From JBJXHC01 sp046160825 (GTDB taxonomy: Bacteria > Bacteroidota > Ignavibacteria > UBA10030 > UBA6906), in NCBI GenBank assembly GCA_046160825.1, contig JBJXHC010000030.1:28261-92260 (forward strand): DNA of 64,000 nucleotides, in the 5' to 3' direction. How positions within the stretch are numbered: position 1 is the first letter of the stretch; each line of letters opens with the position of its first letter. Both the position numbers and the translations under genes were made by a program. Under the pieces are notes generated by a model. The model was not told the DNA's origin. It did no database searches and saw only the letters and a list, made by a program, of their open reading frames with translations. Positions 34,296 to 42,301 of the stretch are shown piece after piece.

Positions 34296-34826
34296 ATGAT
34301 CATGCTCGAATATGCCCTCGGAATGATTGAGACCAAGGGCTTGGTCGGTTCCATAGAGGCCGCAGACGTTATGGTGAAAACTGCCAACGTGAAGGTGATT
34401 GGCACGGAGTACATCAAAAACGGCTGGGTAACAGTAAAGATCATCGGCGAGGTTGCTGCGGTAAAAGCCGCGGTGGACGCTGCAAGCGCGGCAGCCGCGC
34501 GCGTCGGCGAACTGGTGACGAGTCATGTGATTCCCCGTCCCGTCGCAGACATTGAGATGATTATCAAGAAAGTGACTTCACAGCCGCCATCTGCTTCAGT
34601 GAAGAACGAAGCACGACCGGCAAAAGTCCAGGCTTCCGAACCAGTGCCCGCCCCTTCAATGCCTGCAGCGGCAGACGATTACGCCGCTTCTCTTCAAGCG
34701 ATGACGGTCCACCAACTGCGCACCTTGGCACGCGCCACCGGCGGCCTCAGTATTATGGGACGTGAAATCTCCCGCGCAAACAAGGACCAGTTAATTGATG
34801 AGTTAATGAAGAAGGCCGGCAAGTAA
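34296..34826 (+). CDS. BMC-H shell protein with C-terminal SAP/Rho-N-like domain
   Basis: The 176-residue protein has a BMC domain at about 4-95 (GMIETKGLVGSIEAADVMVK, HVIPRPVADIE). The pore loop is changed to Y-I-K-N-G-W (residues 39-44), putting Lys and Asn where small residues normally line the pore. A Pro/Ala-rich linker (about 96-128) leads to a compact helical domain at 133-174 with L-R-T-L-A-R and K-D-Q-L-I-D-E-L, resembling SAP or Rho N-terminal domains that often bind nucleic acid or partner proteins. An ATG at 34302 is an alternative start. No Shine-Dalgarno is visible; a strong hairpin precedes it. A terminator follows 20 bases after the stop. Confidence 0.95.
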   Translation: MIMLEYALGMIETKGLVGSIEAADVMVKTANVKVIGTEYIKNGWVTVKIIGEVAAVKAAVDAASAAAARVGELVTSHVIPRPVADIEMIIKKVTSQPPSASVKNEARPAKVQASEPVPAPSMPAAADDYAASLQAMTVHQLRTLARATGGLSIMGREISRANKDQLIDELMKKAGK

Positions 34827-34846
34827 AGCGGCTCGACACCACAGGG

Positions 34847-34877
34847 ACTCCATCGGCCGCGCTGATGGAGTTTTTTT
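34847..34877 (+). terminator. Rho-independent terminator of the BMC operon
   Basis: ACTCCATC at 34847-34854 pairs with GATGGAGT at 34864-34871 around a 9-base GC-rich loop, followed by a run of T's ending at 34877. With the promoter at 33849 it delimits a two-gene transcript. Confidence 0.85.
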
Positions 34878-34892
34878 GTTTTGACATGGCCC

Positions 34893-35813
34893 ATGAAGAA
34901 ACGACTCCACATCATCATTGCGACAACGCTATTCGCCGGAATGCTCTGGATCTCGGTGAAGCTCGGTAGCACGTATCAGGTCGTCGTCAGTACACCGCTC
35001 AAAGTAACGGGACTTCCCGCCGGAACCGCGTTGAACGCACCGGTCCCGCAAGAAGTGCAACTGCGGCTACGTGGTGAGGGATGGCAGCTTGCCGGACTCT
35101 TATTTGGTTCGGAGTTTCATTCCACAGTGGATGTGCAGTCGTTGACCCCGCGACAAACCACCATCACCGTTAATGATGTGGTGGATCGTCTCAATATACC
35201 GACCGGCATTCAAGCCATGGAAATGAAGCCGGACTCCATCAGCGTGGAGTACGATTCCCTCGGCTGGAAAAAAGTCCCGGTAACGCTGGACTATACTACA
35301 TCATTCAGCGAAAGATATGGTCCGGTTGGACAAATGATCGTGACACCGGAGAGTGTGTTGATTGAAGGCGCTCGCTCTATTCTCGCAGAGATCGATTCAT
35401 GGCCAACCGTGCGAATGCAGTTTGACGATCTGAAAGCCCCAGTCGATGCGATGGCGGCATTACTGGAATCCAGCCGTTATCAATTGGCGTTCAATCCTTC
35501 CGGGGTGAATGTACGCCTGGACGTTCAATGGTACGCAGAGAAGGTATTCGCCGGTCTGCCTGTTGAATTGTTGTCCGTTCCGCCGCATCGTGAGGTGATA
35601 CTTGTTCCCCCACGCATTGATCTGGTGGTACGTGGCGGTGTTGACCAACTTTCCGCCCTTTCGCTCGCTGATTTCCGAGCGTCGCTCGACTACATTGTTA
35701 TCCTTTCGGATAGTTCAGGGTACCTCGAACCGGAAGTCATCGCCCCATCGGGTGTCCAGATCGTGAGCACACGCCCGGATGGATTACGATATATTGTGAG
35801 AAAGCGCTTGTGA
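34893..35813 (+). CDS. YbbR-like domain protein
   Basis: The 306-residue protein has an N-terminal membrane helix (LHIIIATTLFAGMLWISV) and then YbbR-type beta repeats (VVSTPLKVTGLPAGTALN, VQLRLRGEGWQLA, VTLDYTTSFSERYGPVG with the VLIEGARSILAEID element). In Firmicutes the YbbR protein CdaR regulates the c-di-AMP cyclase CdaA, but no cyclase gene is adjacent here. The frame extends upstream to a TTG at 34881, inside the BMC terminator T-run region; the ATG at 34893 is preferred. PdxJ follows after 45 bases, as often seen in this phylum. Confidence 0.83.
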   Translation: MKKRLHIIIATTLFAGMLWISVKLGSTYQVVVSTPLKVTGLPAGTALNAPVPQEVQLRLRGEGWQLAGLLFGSEFHSTVDVQSLTPRQTTITVNDVVDRLNIPTGIQAMEMKPDSISVEYDSLGWKKVPVTLDYTTSFSERYGPVGQMIVTPESVLIEGARSILAEIDSWPTVRMQFDDLKAPVDAMAALLESSRYQLAFNPSGVNVRLDVQWYAEKVFAGLPVELLSVPPHREVILVPPRIDLVVRGGVDQLSALSLADFRASLDYIVILSDSSGYLEPEVIAPSGVQIVSTRPDGLRYIVRKRL

Positions 35814-35858
35814 TACACTCTGACGTCTCATCAGTTCATTCACATCCACGATGCCTCC

Positions 35859-36569
35859 ATGCGACTCTGTATCAACATTGACCACGTTGCCACTTTGCGC
35901 GAAGCGCGTGGGGGAAACGAGCCTGATCCCGTTACCGCTGCACATATTTGCGAACTGGCAGGTGCTGACGGCATCGTCTGTCATCTGCGAGAGGATCGAC
36001 GGCATATCAACGACCGGGATTTGCGAATTCTTCGAGAAACCATAAAGACCAAACTTGATCTTGAAATGGCAGCGACCGAAGAAATCGTCCGGATTGCAAT
36101 TGAAACCCTCCCGGATCTTGTCACTCTCGTACCCGAGAAACGACAGGAGCTTACGACGGAGGGGGGACTGGATGTCGTGGGCAACAGGCATCACCTTCAC
36201 CATGTTGTGCAGAAATTACAGCAACACGAGATTGAAGTGAGCCTGTTCATTGACCCGGTGCCGGAGCAGATTGAGGCTGCAAAGGAAATCGGGGCAAATA
36301 AGATTGAAATCCATACCGGAGAATATGCGAACGCCCGGACTGCGCCGTTACAACAGGCACAGCTGGAGAATATTGCCGGCGCTGCAAAAATGGCTGTGAA
36401 GCTGGGATTGGGCGTCAATGCCGGGCACGGATTGAACCACCTGAATATTCTTCCGATCAAACAAATTGTTGCAATAGAAGAGGTAAGTATTGGTCACGCG
36501 ATAATTGCGCGAGCGCTTTTTGTCGGGTTGGATCGAGCGGTAAGGGAAATGGTGGAACTTGCCCAGTAG
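35859..36569 (+). CDS. pdxJ: Pyridoxine 5'-phosphate synthase PdxJ
   Basis: The 236-residue TIM-barrel enzyme condenses 1-deoxyxylulose 5-phosphate with 3-amino-2-oxopropyl phosphate to make pyridoxine 5'-phosphate, the last ring-forming step of the DXP-dependent vitamin B6 pathway. Family motifs are INIDHVATLREARGG, GIVCHLREDRRHI, TLVPEKRQELTTEGGLDV and GLGVNAGHGLN, in the right order and with normal length. PdxH, which oxidises its product to PLP, is at 62.5-63.1 kb. Confidence 0.97.
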   Translation: MRLCINIDHVATLREARGGNEPDPVTAAHICELAGADGIVCHLREDRRHINDRDLRILRETIKTKLDLEMAATEEIVRIAIETLPDLVTLVPEKRQELTTEGGLDVVGNRHHLHHVVQKLQQHEIEVSLFIDPVPEQIEAAKEIGANKIEIHTGEYANARTAPLQQAQLENIAGAAKMAVKLGLGVNAGHGLNHLNILPIKQIVAIEEVSIGHAIIARALFVGLDRAVREMVELAQ

Positions 36570-36586
36570 AACAAGTCTCCGTTCGG

Positions 36587-37165
36587 TTAGTCTCTTGACT
36601 CCAATTTTCGAATGTCGTCCCGAAGCTGGGCAGCCTTTTCGTACTGCTCTTTATCAATCGCCTCCTTGAGCTGTTGCTGGAGTTGTTCCAGCTTGGACAT
36701 TTTGGGAGGCGCTTGTTGCTTCGGCTTTTGCGGTTTCCCCGCCGGTGGCAAGTCTTCTTCCTCCTCATCCTCAGGAATGAATCCCGCCTCTTCCAGAACA
36801 TTCGTGGCGACGTAGATCTGCACTCCATAACGAACGGCAAGAGCAATAGCATCGCTCGGACGTGAGTCAATCACCTGACTGTCAATATTGAGCTTTGCGT
36901 AGAATGTACCATCCCGCAATTCATCAATTACAATGTCCGACAGTTCCCCGCCAAATGCCGTGATAATATTCTTCATCAGATCATGCGTAAGGGGGCGGGG
37001 GGGCTTGATACCTTCCATTTCCAGTGCTATTGATTGGGCTTCCGAGGCACCAATGATAATCGGAAGGCGCCTGTTGCCATTTACCTCCTTGAGAATCAAC
37101 GCGTATGCTCCCCCGCTCGCGGGATTCGTTGAAAGTCCCAGGATATCAACCTGCACCCTGTCCAC
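36587..37165 (-). CDS. Bifunctional nuclease-family (DUF151) protein with UVR motif
   Basis: The 192-residue protein has a BFN/DUF151 domain at about 1-135 (VQVDILGLSTNPASGGAYALIL, LPIIIGASEAQSIALEMEG, DSRPSDAIALAVRYG), a Glu/Pro-rich linker and a C-terminal UVR helix hairpin (KLEQLQQQLKEAIDKEQYEKAA). Plant and bacterial BFN proteins have reported RNase and DNase activity; the UVR motif mediates protein contacts in UvrB and Clp adaptors. The start is a GTG with GGAG six bases upstream. It lies 66 bases downstream of etfA and is probably co-transcribed; it converges on pdxJ. Confidence 0.9.
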   Translation of the reverse strand: MDRVQVDILGLSTNPASGGAYALILKEVNGNRRLPIIIGASEAQSIALEMEGIKPPRPLTHDLMKNIITAFGGELSDIVIDELRDGTFYAKLNIDSQVIDSRPSDAIALAVRYGVQIYVATNVLEEAGFIPEDEEEEDLPPAGKPQKPKQQAPPKMSKLEQLQQQLKEAIDKEQYEKAAQLRDDIRKLESRD

Positions 37166-37231
37166 GCTACACTCCGGAAAGTTTTTTGTGTTTACTTTAT
37201 CAGCATAAAAGAAAAAATCGTAACAAGCAAG

Positions 37232-38203
37232 CTACTTACCAAGCGCCTTCTTGAGTTGCGTTGTCAGCTCAGGAAGAACCTCGAACACATCGCCAACGAT
37301 ACCATAGTCGGCGACCTGGAAAATAGGCGCATCCTTGTCCTTATTGATGGCAACAATGAACTTGGATGACGACATGCCTGCCAGGTGTTGCACAGCGCCG
37401 GAAATGCCGCATGCAACATACATGGTCGGCGACACCGTTTTCCCCGTCTGCCCGACCTGCTCATCGTGTGGACGCCACCCCGCGTCAACGACAGCGCGTG
37501 AAGCGCCAACACCTGCGCCAAGAACGTCGGCAAGCTGTTCAATCAAATGAAAATTCTCGGGTCCCTTGAGACCACGCCCACCGGAAACGATAATGTCCGC
37601 CTCCGTAACGTCGGGACGCCCGGCAGCAACTTTCACTGCTTTCACAACACTGGCAAAATCATCGGTGGTGGTGGCGACCGATTGCTTTTCCACCGTCACA
37701 TTTCCCGGTGCGGAAACTGCCGTGAAAACATTCGGGCGCAGTGTGTACACCTTCGTAGAGGTTTTCACGCGCACATCAATCATTCCCTTCCCAGCAAAGA
37801 CAGGACGGGTTGCGACCACGTCTCCACCCTCAACTCGTAATGCAATGCAATCGGCGGCAACACCAGCGCCCAGCTTGACCGCAACACGTGGCGCGAGGTC
37901 TTTCCCCATCTGGCTGGCCGGCAGGAACACCATCTGCGCCGACTCCCTCTTTGCAACCTCGGCGATTACTTTTGCTACAGCGGTATTTGAATGATTGGCA
38001 AATTCCGGTGCATCAACCGCGATGACCCTTGCGGCACCGTAGTGAGCAAGCTCGGCAGCGACGTCATTCAAATTGTTCCCGACAACAAGGGCAACAAATT
38101 CCGCCCCGATCTGGTCAGCAATTCCTCTCGCTGCTTTCACAGTCTCAAAAGCTGATTTCTTGAACTTATTCTCGCGAAGCTCGGCGAACGCCAGGACTTT
38201 CAT
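37232..38203 (-). CDS. etfA: Electron transfer flavoprotein alpha subunit
   Basis: The 323-residue FAD-binding subunit partners with EtfB to pass electrons from acyl-CoA and other dehydrogenases to the respiratory chain. The C-terminal FAD domain shows IIVSGGRGLKGPENFHLIEQLADVLGAGVGASRAVVDAGW, PHDEQVGQTGKTVSP and YVACGISGAVQHLAGM. The N-terminal domain has the usual nucleotide-fold layout. It starts 21 bases after etfB. No ETF:quinone oxidoreductase gene is in the window. Confidence 0.97.
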   Translation of the reverse strand: MKVLAFAELRENKFKKSAFETVKAARGIADQIGAEFVALVVGNNLNDVAAELAHYGAARVIAVDAPEFANHSNTAVAKVIAEVAKRESAQMVFLPASQMGKDLAPRVAVKLGAGVAADCIALRVEGGDVVATRPVFAGKGMIDVRVKTSTKVYTLRPNVFTAVSAPGNVTVEKQSVATTTDDFASVVKAVKVAAGRPDVTEADIIVSGGRGLKGPENFHLIEQLADVLGAGVGASRAVVDAGWRPHDEQVGQTGKTVSPTMYVACGISGAVQHLAGMSSSKFIVAINKDKDAPIFQVADYGIVGDVFEVLPELTTQLKKALGK

Positions 38204-38224
38204 AGTCGATTCCGTTATGGATGG

Positions 38225-38971
38225 TTAGATGACTTTTGCTTCTTCGTGGAGTAGACGAATCAACTCGGGGACGGCAGCTTTGTCGGAGCCGAGGATCTTC
38301 CCTGCCCCCTTTGCCGCTGGCTTGCGCATCTGCAGTGTTTCCACACGATTCTCGGTTGCAACGGCGGGCTTTTCTTGAATAGGCTTTGTCTTCGCTGCCA
38401 TAATGCCTTTCAATGAGGGGTAACGCGGTTCATTCAAACCTTTCTGAGCAAGGATGACGACCGGAAGTCTGGTCTCGACAACTTCATGTCCGCCCTCGAT
38501 CTCACGTTCGCATGTCACCTTCCCGTCCTGAATATCCAGCTTGACCACTACCGCAACGGAAGGGAAACCAAGCATCTCAGCAACAAGTGTTCCCACCTGT
38601 GCATCGTCGTAGTCAATTGATTGTTTGCCGAAGAGCACGACATCCGGAGACATCGTCTTGATTTCCTCGGCTAACCCGAAAGCAACGGCATACGAGTCGC
38701 GCACTGCATCATCTTTGAGCAATACAGCTTTCTCGACACCCATCGCAAGGGCTTTCCTCAATGTTTCCTTGTGTGCATCGCTGCCAAGACTCATCACGGT
38801 CACTTCACCGGTGAACTTCTCTTTGAGCTTGAGCCCCTCCTCAACGGCAAATTCATCGTACGGGCTCAACATGAAGTTCACACCGACCTTGTCGATCCCG
38901 ACATTATCGGCAGCTATCTTGATCTTTGTTTCCGTATCAGGCACATGATTTACACAGACGACAATCTTCAT
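38225..38971 (-). CDS. etfB: Electron transfer flavoprotein beta subunit
   Basis: The 248-residue subunit binds AMP and docks partner dehydrogenases. Characteristic segments are KIVVCVNHVPDTETKIKI, YDEFAVEEGLKLKEKF, VLFGKQSIDYDDAQVGTLVAEMLG and the family signature near VVETRLPVVILAQKGLNEPRYPSLKGIMAAKTKPI. The ATG at 38971 follows GGAGGG; a TTG directly before it adds one residue. It leads the etfBA transcription unit from a minus-strand promoter at 39037-39065. Confidence 0.97.
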   Translation of the reverse strand: MKIVVCVNHVPDTETKIKIAADNVGIDKVGVNFMLSPYDEFAVEEGLKLKEKFTGEVTVMSLGSDAHKETLRKALAMGVEKAVLLKDDAVRDSYAVAFGLAEEIKTMSPDVVLFGKQSIDYDDAQVGTLVAEMLGFPSVAVVVKLDIQDGKVTCEREIEGGHEVVETRLPVVILAQKGLNEPRYPSLKGIMAAKTKPIQEKPAVATENRVETLQMRKPAAKGAGKILGSDKAAVPELIRLLHEEAKVI

Positions 38972-39036
38972 CAACCCTCCAAACTTGGGAACTCGTTTCT
39001 GGGGAAAACCAGGGGCATAGACATTTGAGGTGCATC

Positions 39037-39065
39037 AATATACTCACTGCGCCCAAGAAAGGCAA
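39037..39065 (-). promoter_or_regulatory. Promoter of etfBA
   Basis: On the minus strand TTGCCT, 17 bases, TATATT, about 65 bases before the etfB ATG. Its -35 edge is only eight bases from the -35 edge of the divergent rpsT promoter. Confidence 0.55.
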
Positions 39066-39073
39066 CCAACGCG

Positions 39074-39102
39074 TTGACTTTGAGCCCTGTTTTCGGTATG
39101 TT
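39074..39102 (+). promoter_or_regulatory. Promoter of rpsT
   Basis: TTGACT, 17 bases, TATGTT; the predicted transcription start lies about 45 bases before the rpsT ATG at 39155. Good match and ideal spacing. Confidence 0.65.
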
Positions 39103-39154
39103 GTTACCCCTACGAATCAGCAAGTCGGTACAATTTATCCAAGAGGATTTTCGG

Positions 39155-39409
39155 ATGGCACAGCATAAGTCAGCAGAGAAACGGGCACGGGCATCAACGC
39201 GAAAAGCAGCCCGGAACAAATCGTCCATCTCACGAATGCGAACAGCAGTCAAGCGCGTGCGGACTGCCACGGAAAAGGACAAGGCGCTCACTGAGTTGAA
39301 GCAAACGGTGAAGCTGCTGGATCAGCTCGCTTCCAAGGGAGTGATCCACAAAAACAAGGCGGCGAACAACAAATCCAAGCTGGCTAGGTTTGTGAACAAG
39401 CTCAAGTAG
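39155..39409 (+). CDS. rpsT: Small ribosomal subunit protein bS20
   Basis: The 84-residue basic protein binds 16S rRNA in the small subunit. It begins MAQHKSAEKRARASTRKAARN, the usual S20 start, and ends with the KGVIHKNKAANNKSKLARFV helix. The frame is open upstream to 39074, but the ATG at 39155 gives the correct length and has AAGAGGA upstream. It is a single-gene unit flanked by its own promoter and a strong terminator. Confidence 0.97.
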   Translation: MAQHKSAEKRARASTRKAARNKSSISRMRTAVKRVRTATEKDKALTELKQTVKLLDQLASKGVIHKNKAANNKSKLARFVNKLK

Positions 39410-39430
39410 ATCCCGAATTCAACGGCAATA

Positions 39431-39463
39431 AAAAAGCCTCTTCGTTTGAAGGGGCTTTTTTTG
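39431..39463. terminator. Bidirectional terminator between rpsT and the TPR gene
   Basis: A 13-bp stem (AAAAAGCCTCTTC at 39431-39443 with GAAGGGGCTTTTT at 39448-39460, one G-T wobble) with a GTTT tetraloop has T-runs on both strands. It can end both the rpsT transcript and the convergent operon ending at 39491. Confidence 0.9.
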
Positions 39464-39490
39464 TGTCATGTCTGACCGATACATGACCGT

Positions 39491-40201
39491 TTAGCTTTTT
39501 TGTTCTGCGTGCTGCATGCGCTCCATTTGCTGCAGTTCAGCTATTCTCTTATCGAAGCGTTCTGCCTCGTGAGGTTGCTGTTCACGCAACTTCCGATATG
39601 CAAGAATTGCTTCCCGGTATTCACCCTGATTCGCGTAGATTTCAGCAAGTGTAGCAGTGACAATCTTGGTGCCGGATGCACCGGTTATTGATTTGTCTTC
39701 AGAAGAAACGCTCTCTTCAAGCGGAACTGCGTTAATCTTCGCGGCTTTAAGTCGTTGCAGAAGAAAATCCACCGTCCCCTGGCCCGATTCATTCCCCTGT
39801 TCAAGATAGGTTTCGAGCTTTATGGTGCCCCTTCGCTCGCCAAGCTTCTTTGCACGTTCCTCAGAAAACGCCTTAAACTCCTCTTGTTCGCGCTGCTCGG
39901 AACGACGCAAGAGTTCACCTACCGCTGGATTATCGGGAACTGCACGGAGTGCTTTTCTATATTCCAACATTGCCTCAATATGCCGACCCAACGCTTCGTA
40001 AGCCTTCCCCAGAACCAGACGGCCTGTCGCATACTCCGGAAAGACCGCCAGACCTTCCAGACAAACATCTGCGGCCTGCTGGGCTTTCCCTTCAAGAAGG
40101 TAGTATGAAGCAAGACGGGCGAACACGGGAGACCTCGGATTTGCAGCCCGTTTCGCCTCCAATGCGGGGACGAACTTTGCGGATTCTTGAGTATAAAACA
40201 C
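39491..40201 (-). CDS. Tetratricopeptide-repeat protein
   Basis: The 236-residue protein has several TPR helices (SPVFARLASYYLLEGKAQQAADVCLEGLAVFPEY, GRLVLGKAYEALGRHIEAMLEYRKAL, LAEIYANQGEYREAILAYRKLREQQP) around a charged linker. I chose the GTG at 40201 because a perfect AGGAGG (40211-40216, inside the end of the preceding gene) lies nine bases before it and the preceding stop is just five bases away. The frame is open further upstream, to 40432, but that would overlap the glycosyltransferase by over 200 bases. No signal peptide. It is the last gene of the miaB operon; function is likely scaffolding. Confidence 0.82.
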   Translation of the reverse strand: MFYTQESAKFVPALEAKRAANPRSPVFARLASYYLLEGKAQQAADVCLEGLAVFPEYATGRLVLGKAYEALGRHIEAMLEYRKALRAVPDNPAVGELLRRSEQREQEEFKAFSEERAKKLGERRGTIKLETYLEQGNESGQGTVDFLLQRLKAAKINAVPLEESVSSEDKSITGASGTKIVTATLAEIYANQGEYREAILAYRKLREQQPHEAERFDKRIAELQQMERMQHAEQKS

Positions 40202-40206
40202 GTGCG

Positions 40207-41685
40207 CTATCCTCCTTTGCGTGTATGCACTTTCCGGGCGACCCATGCGTGCCTCAACGACATCACCGACACCCATGTAAATCCGAGAAAGAAAAGCATC
40301 TGAAACGGCACAGCCGCAATCTCCAAAAAATAAATCGAAGATGCAACACCGAACAGGCAATAAATTGCAAGGAGAATCTCGATCACCACCGTGGAGTTGA
40401 TTTTTAGTGGAACATAGTTCTTGTCGATCCACGAATCGCTCTTGTCCTTGATACTGTACTTTGGCGTCCGCACGAATTCACTCTTCTTGCGGAATAAACC
40501 CTCAATGACTGCACGGCTGTTGTTGACCGCGAAGCCCATACTGCCCGCCATGAATACGGGGAAGAGAAAAATACGCCGCTGCCAATCAACATACACATCT
40601 CGTTGGGAAAAAAGATAGAACATAAACGATCCTATGAACGCGAACACAAACACGGACATGAACGTAAAATACTGTTCGTGCATACCCGCATGCTTGATGA
40701 AGACAAGCGGTACGTTGAGTATCCCGGCCAGAACGATAAAGGGAAACACAAGGTTGTTGGTAAGATGGAACGTCGCATGAATCTTCACTTTGAGCGGGAG
40801 CGCTGATCTCCAGACAGACGGAAGAATTTTCCGTGCTGTTTCAATTGCCCCCTTTGTCCAGCGGAACTGCTGGGATTTTAGTGCATTGATTTCCGAGGGG
40901 AGTTCGGCAGGTGATGTAACGTTGTTCAGATACTTGAACTTCCATCCCCGCAATTGTGCCCGGTAGCTTAGGTCAAGATCCTCGGTGAGCGTGTCGGCCT
41001 GCCAGTTGCCTGCATCGGTGATGCACTCTTTCCTCCACACGCCTGCGGTGCCGTTGAAGTTGATGAAGAACCCGGCTTTGTTGCGGACCGATTGCTCAAT
41101 CACAAAGTGACCATCGAGTGCCATCGCCTGCGTACGTGTCAGCAGCGAGTACTCGGAGTTCAGGTGTTCCCACCGGGTCTGCACCATGCCGGTGCGCGGG
41201 TCGTCGCTGAAATGCGGTATGGTCTTCAGCAGAAAGTCCGGCTTGGGGACGAAGTCTGCATCGAAGATGGCGATAAACTCTCCACGCGCAACGGCAAGTC
41301 CCTCCTTCAATGCACCAGCCTTGTATCCTGCCCGGTCGATACGCCTGATCTGTTTGATATCGAAACCCAATTTTCGATATCGCTCGACGTGGCCTTCCAC
41401 GAGACCAACGGTCTCGTCTGTCGAATCATCCAGGAGTTGAATCTCCAGCTTGTCCTTGGGATAAATCATCGCGCATGACGCGTCAATTAATCGACCAACG
41501 ACATACATCTCATTGTAGACCGGGAGTTGCACAGTCACCACCGGATACTGTGTGAGTTCCTTTGCGTCGACTGCCTTCCTCGCCCGGAACTTGAGATAGT
41601 AGTATATCATGATAAAACCGTGCGACCCAAACACAAACAATACCGAGAGTGAAAGGACGTAAGCAAACAGTATCAATTCTTCCAT
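40207..41685 (-). CDS. Processive GT2 glycosyltransferase (CslA/cellulose-synthase-like)
   Basis: The 492-residue membrane protein has an N-terminal helix, a GT-A domain with the processive-enzyme signature (VQLPVYNEMYVVGRLIDA, LLDDSTDETVGLV, IFDADFVPKPDFL, TLTEDLDLSYRAQLRGW and QQFRW as the QxxRW motif) and C-terminal membrane helices. This resembles CslA-type beta-mannan or glucomannan synthases. In Bacteroidota and Chlorobi, relatives are often near LPS-transport genes. It sits between lptE and the TPR gene, so a cell-envelope polysaccharide or glycolipid product is likely; the sugar is unknown. Confidence 0.9.
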   Translation of the reverse strand: MEELILFAYVLSLSVLFVFGSHGFIMIYYYLKFRARKAVDAKELTQYPVVTVQLPVYNEMYVVGRLIDASCAMIYPKDKLEIQLLDDSTDETVGLVEGHVERYRKLGFDIKQIRRIDRAGYKAGALKEGLAVARGEFIAIFDADFVPKPDFLLKTIPHFSDDPRTGMVQTRWEHLNSEYSLLTRTQAMALDGHFVIEQSVRNKAGFFINFNGTAGVWRKECITDAGNWQADTLTEDLDLSYRAQLRGWKFKYLNNVTSPAELPSEINALKSQQFRWTKGAIETARKILPSVWRSALPLKVKIHATFHLTNNLVFPFIVLAGILNVPLVFIKHAGMHEQYFTFMSVFVFAFIGSFMFYLFSQRDVYVDWQRRIFLFPVFMAGSMGFAVNNSRAVIEGLFRKKSEFVRTPKYSIKDKSDSWIDKNYVPLKINSTVVIEILLAIYCLFGVASSIYFLEIAAVPFQMLFFLGFTWVSVMSLRHAWVARKVHTRKGG

Positions 41686-41779
41686 GATTGTATGTTACGA
41701 TACCTCTGTTGTTGAGAATGATGGTGTTTGATGGTGCCCTCACATGCCCGACCACCTTCGGCACATGAAGTAGAAAGAC

Positions 41780-42301
41780 TTACCAGCCCGAAACCGTTTC
41801 AAGCAAAATATCCTCTGTCAACTTCCGGATCGCCTCCTGCAGTCCCGCGTCCCGTTGCGAAAGCCCGCCTCCGGATTCGTAGTCTCCCCAACTGGAAAAT
41901 GTTTTGTCCCAGGCTTTCTTGCGCAGCTTCATATCCTGAAATGCAAACTTCGCGGAGACCGTTACACGACGCTTGCTCACTTGTTCTCCCTGCCCCACCA
42001 CGGCGGGTGCATCGGATACCGACGTAATCACTCCTTCGAGGATACAGTCGGATGTGTTCCCGTCAGCAACTTCCAGACTGTTGTCACCGATGAACGCGTT
42101 CGTTAACTCGGTGGTGAATCTCTCGCGCAATCCCGGTTCACCAAAACCGGACTGGTCATCGACGATCGGAATCCCGATCGTCTTAAGATGCGGCGGAACC
42201 GACGCACCGGTAAATGAGTACGGACATCCTGTGATGCCGGCAAGAATACCCAACAGCGCAATCACCCTTGAGAACAACAGCAGAGCTCGCGGCGTTTTCA
42301 C
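41780..42301 (-). CDS. lptE: LptE-family LPS-assembly lipoprotein
   Basis: The 173-residue protein has a lipoprotein signal (MKTPRALLLF then LLGILAGITGC, with Ile-Thr-Gly-Cys as lipobox) followed by the Bacteroidota-type LptE start PYSFTGASVPPHLKTIGIP. LptE plugs the LptD barrel that inserts LPS into the outer membrane. The start is GTG in a GTGA overlap with the sigma-54 regulator. This regulator-lptE order after miaB is familiar in the superphylum. It implies the organism has LPS. Confidence 0.88.
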   Translation of the reverse strand: MKTPRALLLFSRVIALLGILAGITGCPYSFTGASVPPHLKTIGIPIVDDQSGFGEPGLRERFTTELTNAFIGDNSLEVADGNTSDCILEGVITSVSDAPAVVGQGEQVSKRRVTVSAKFAFQDMKLRKKAWDKTFSSWGDYESGGGLSQRDAGLQEAIRKLTEDILLETVSGW

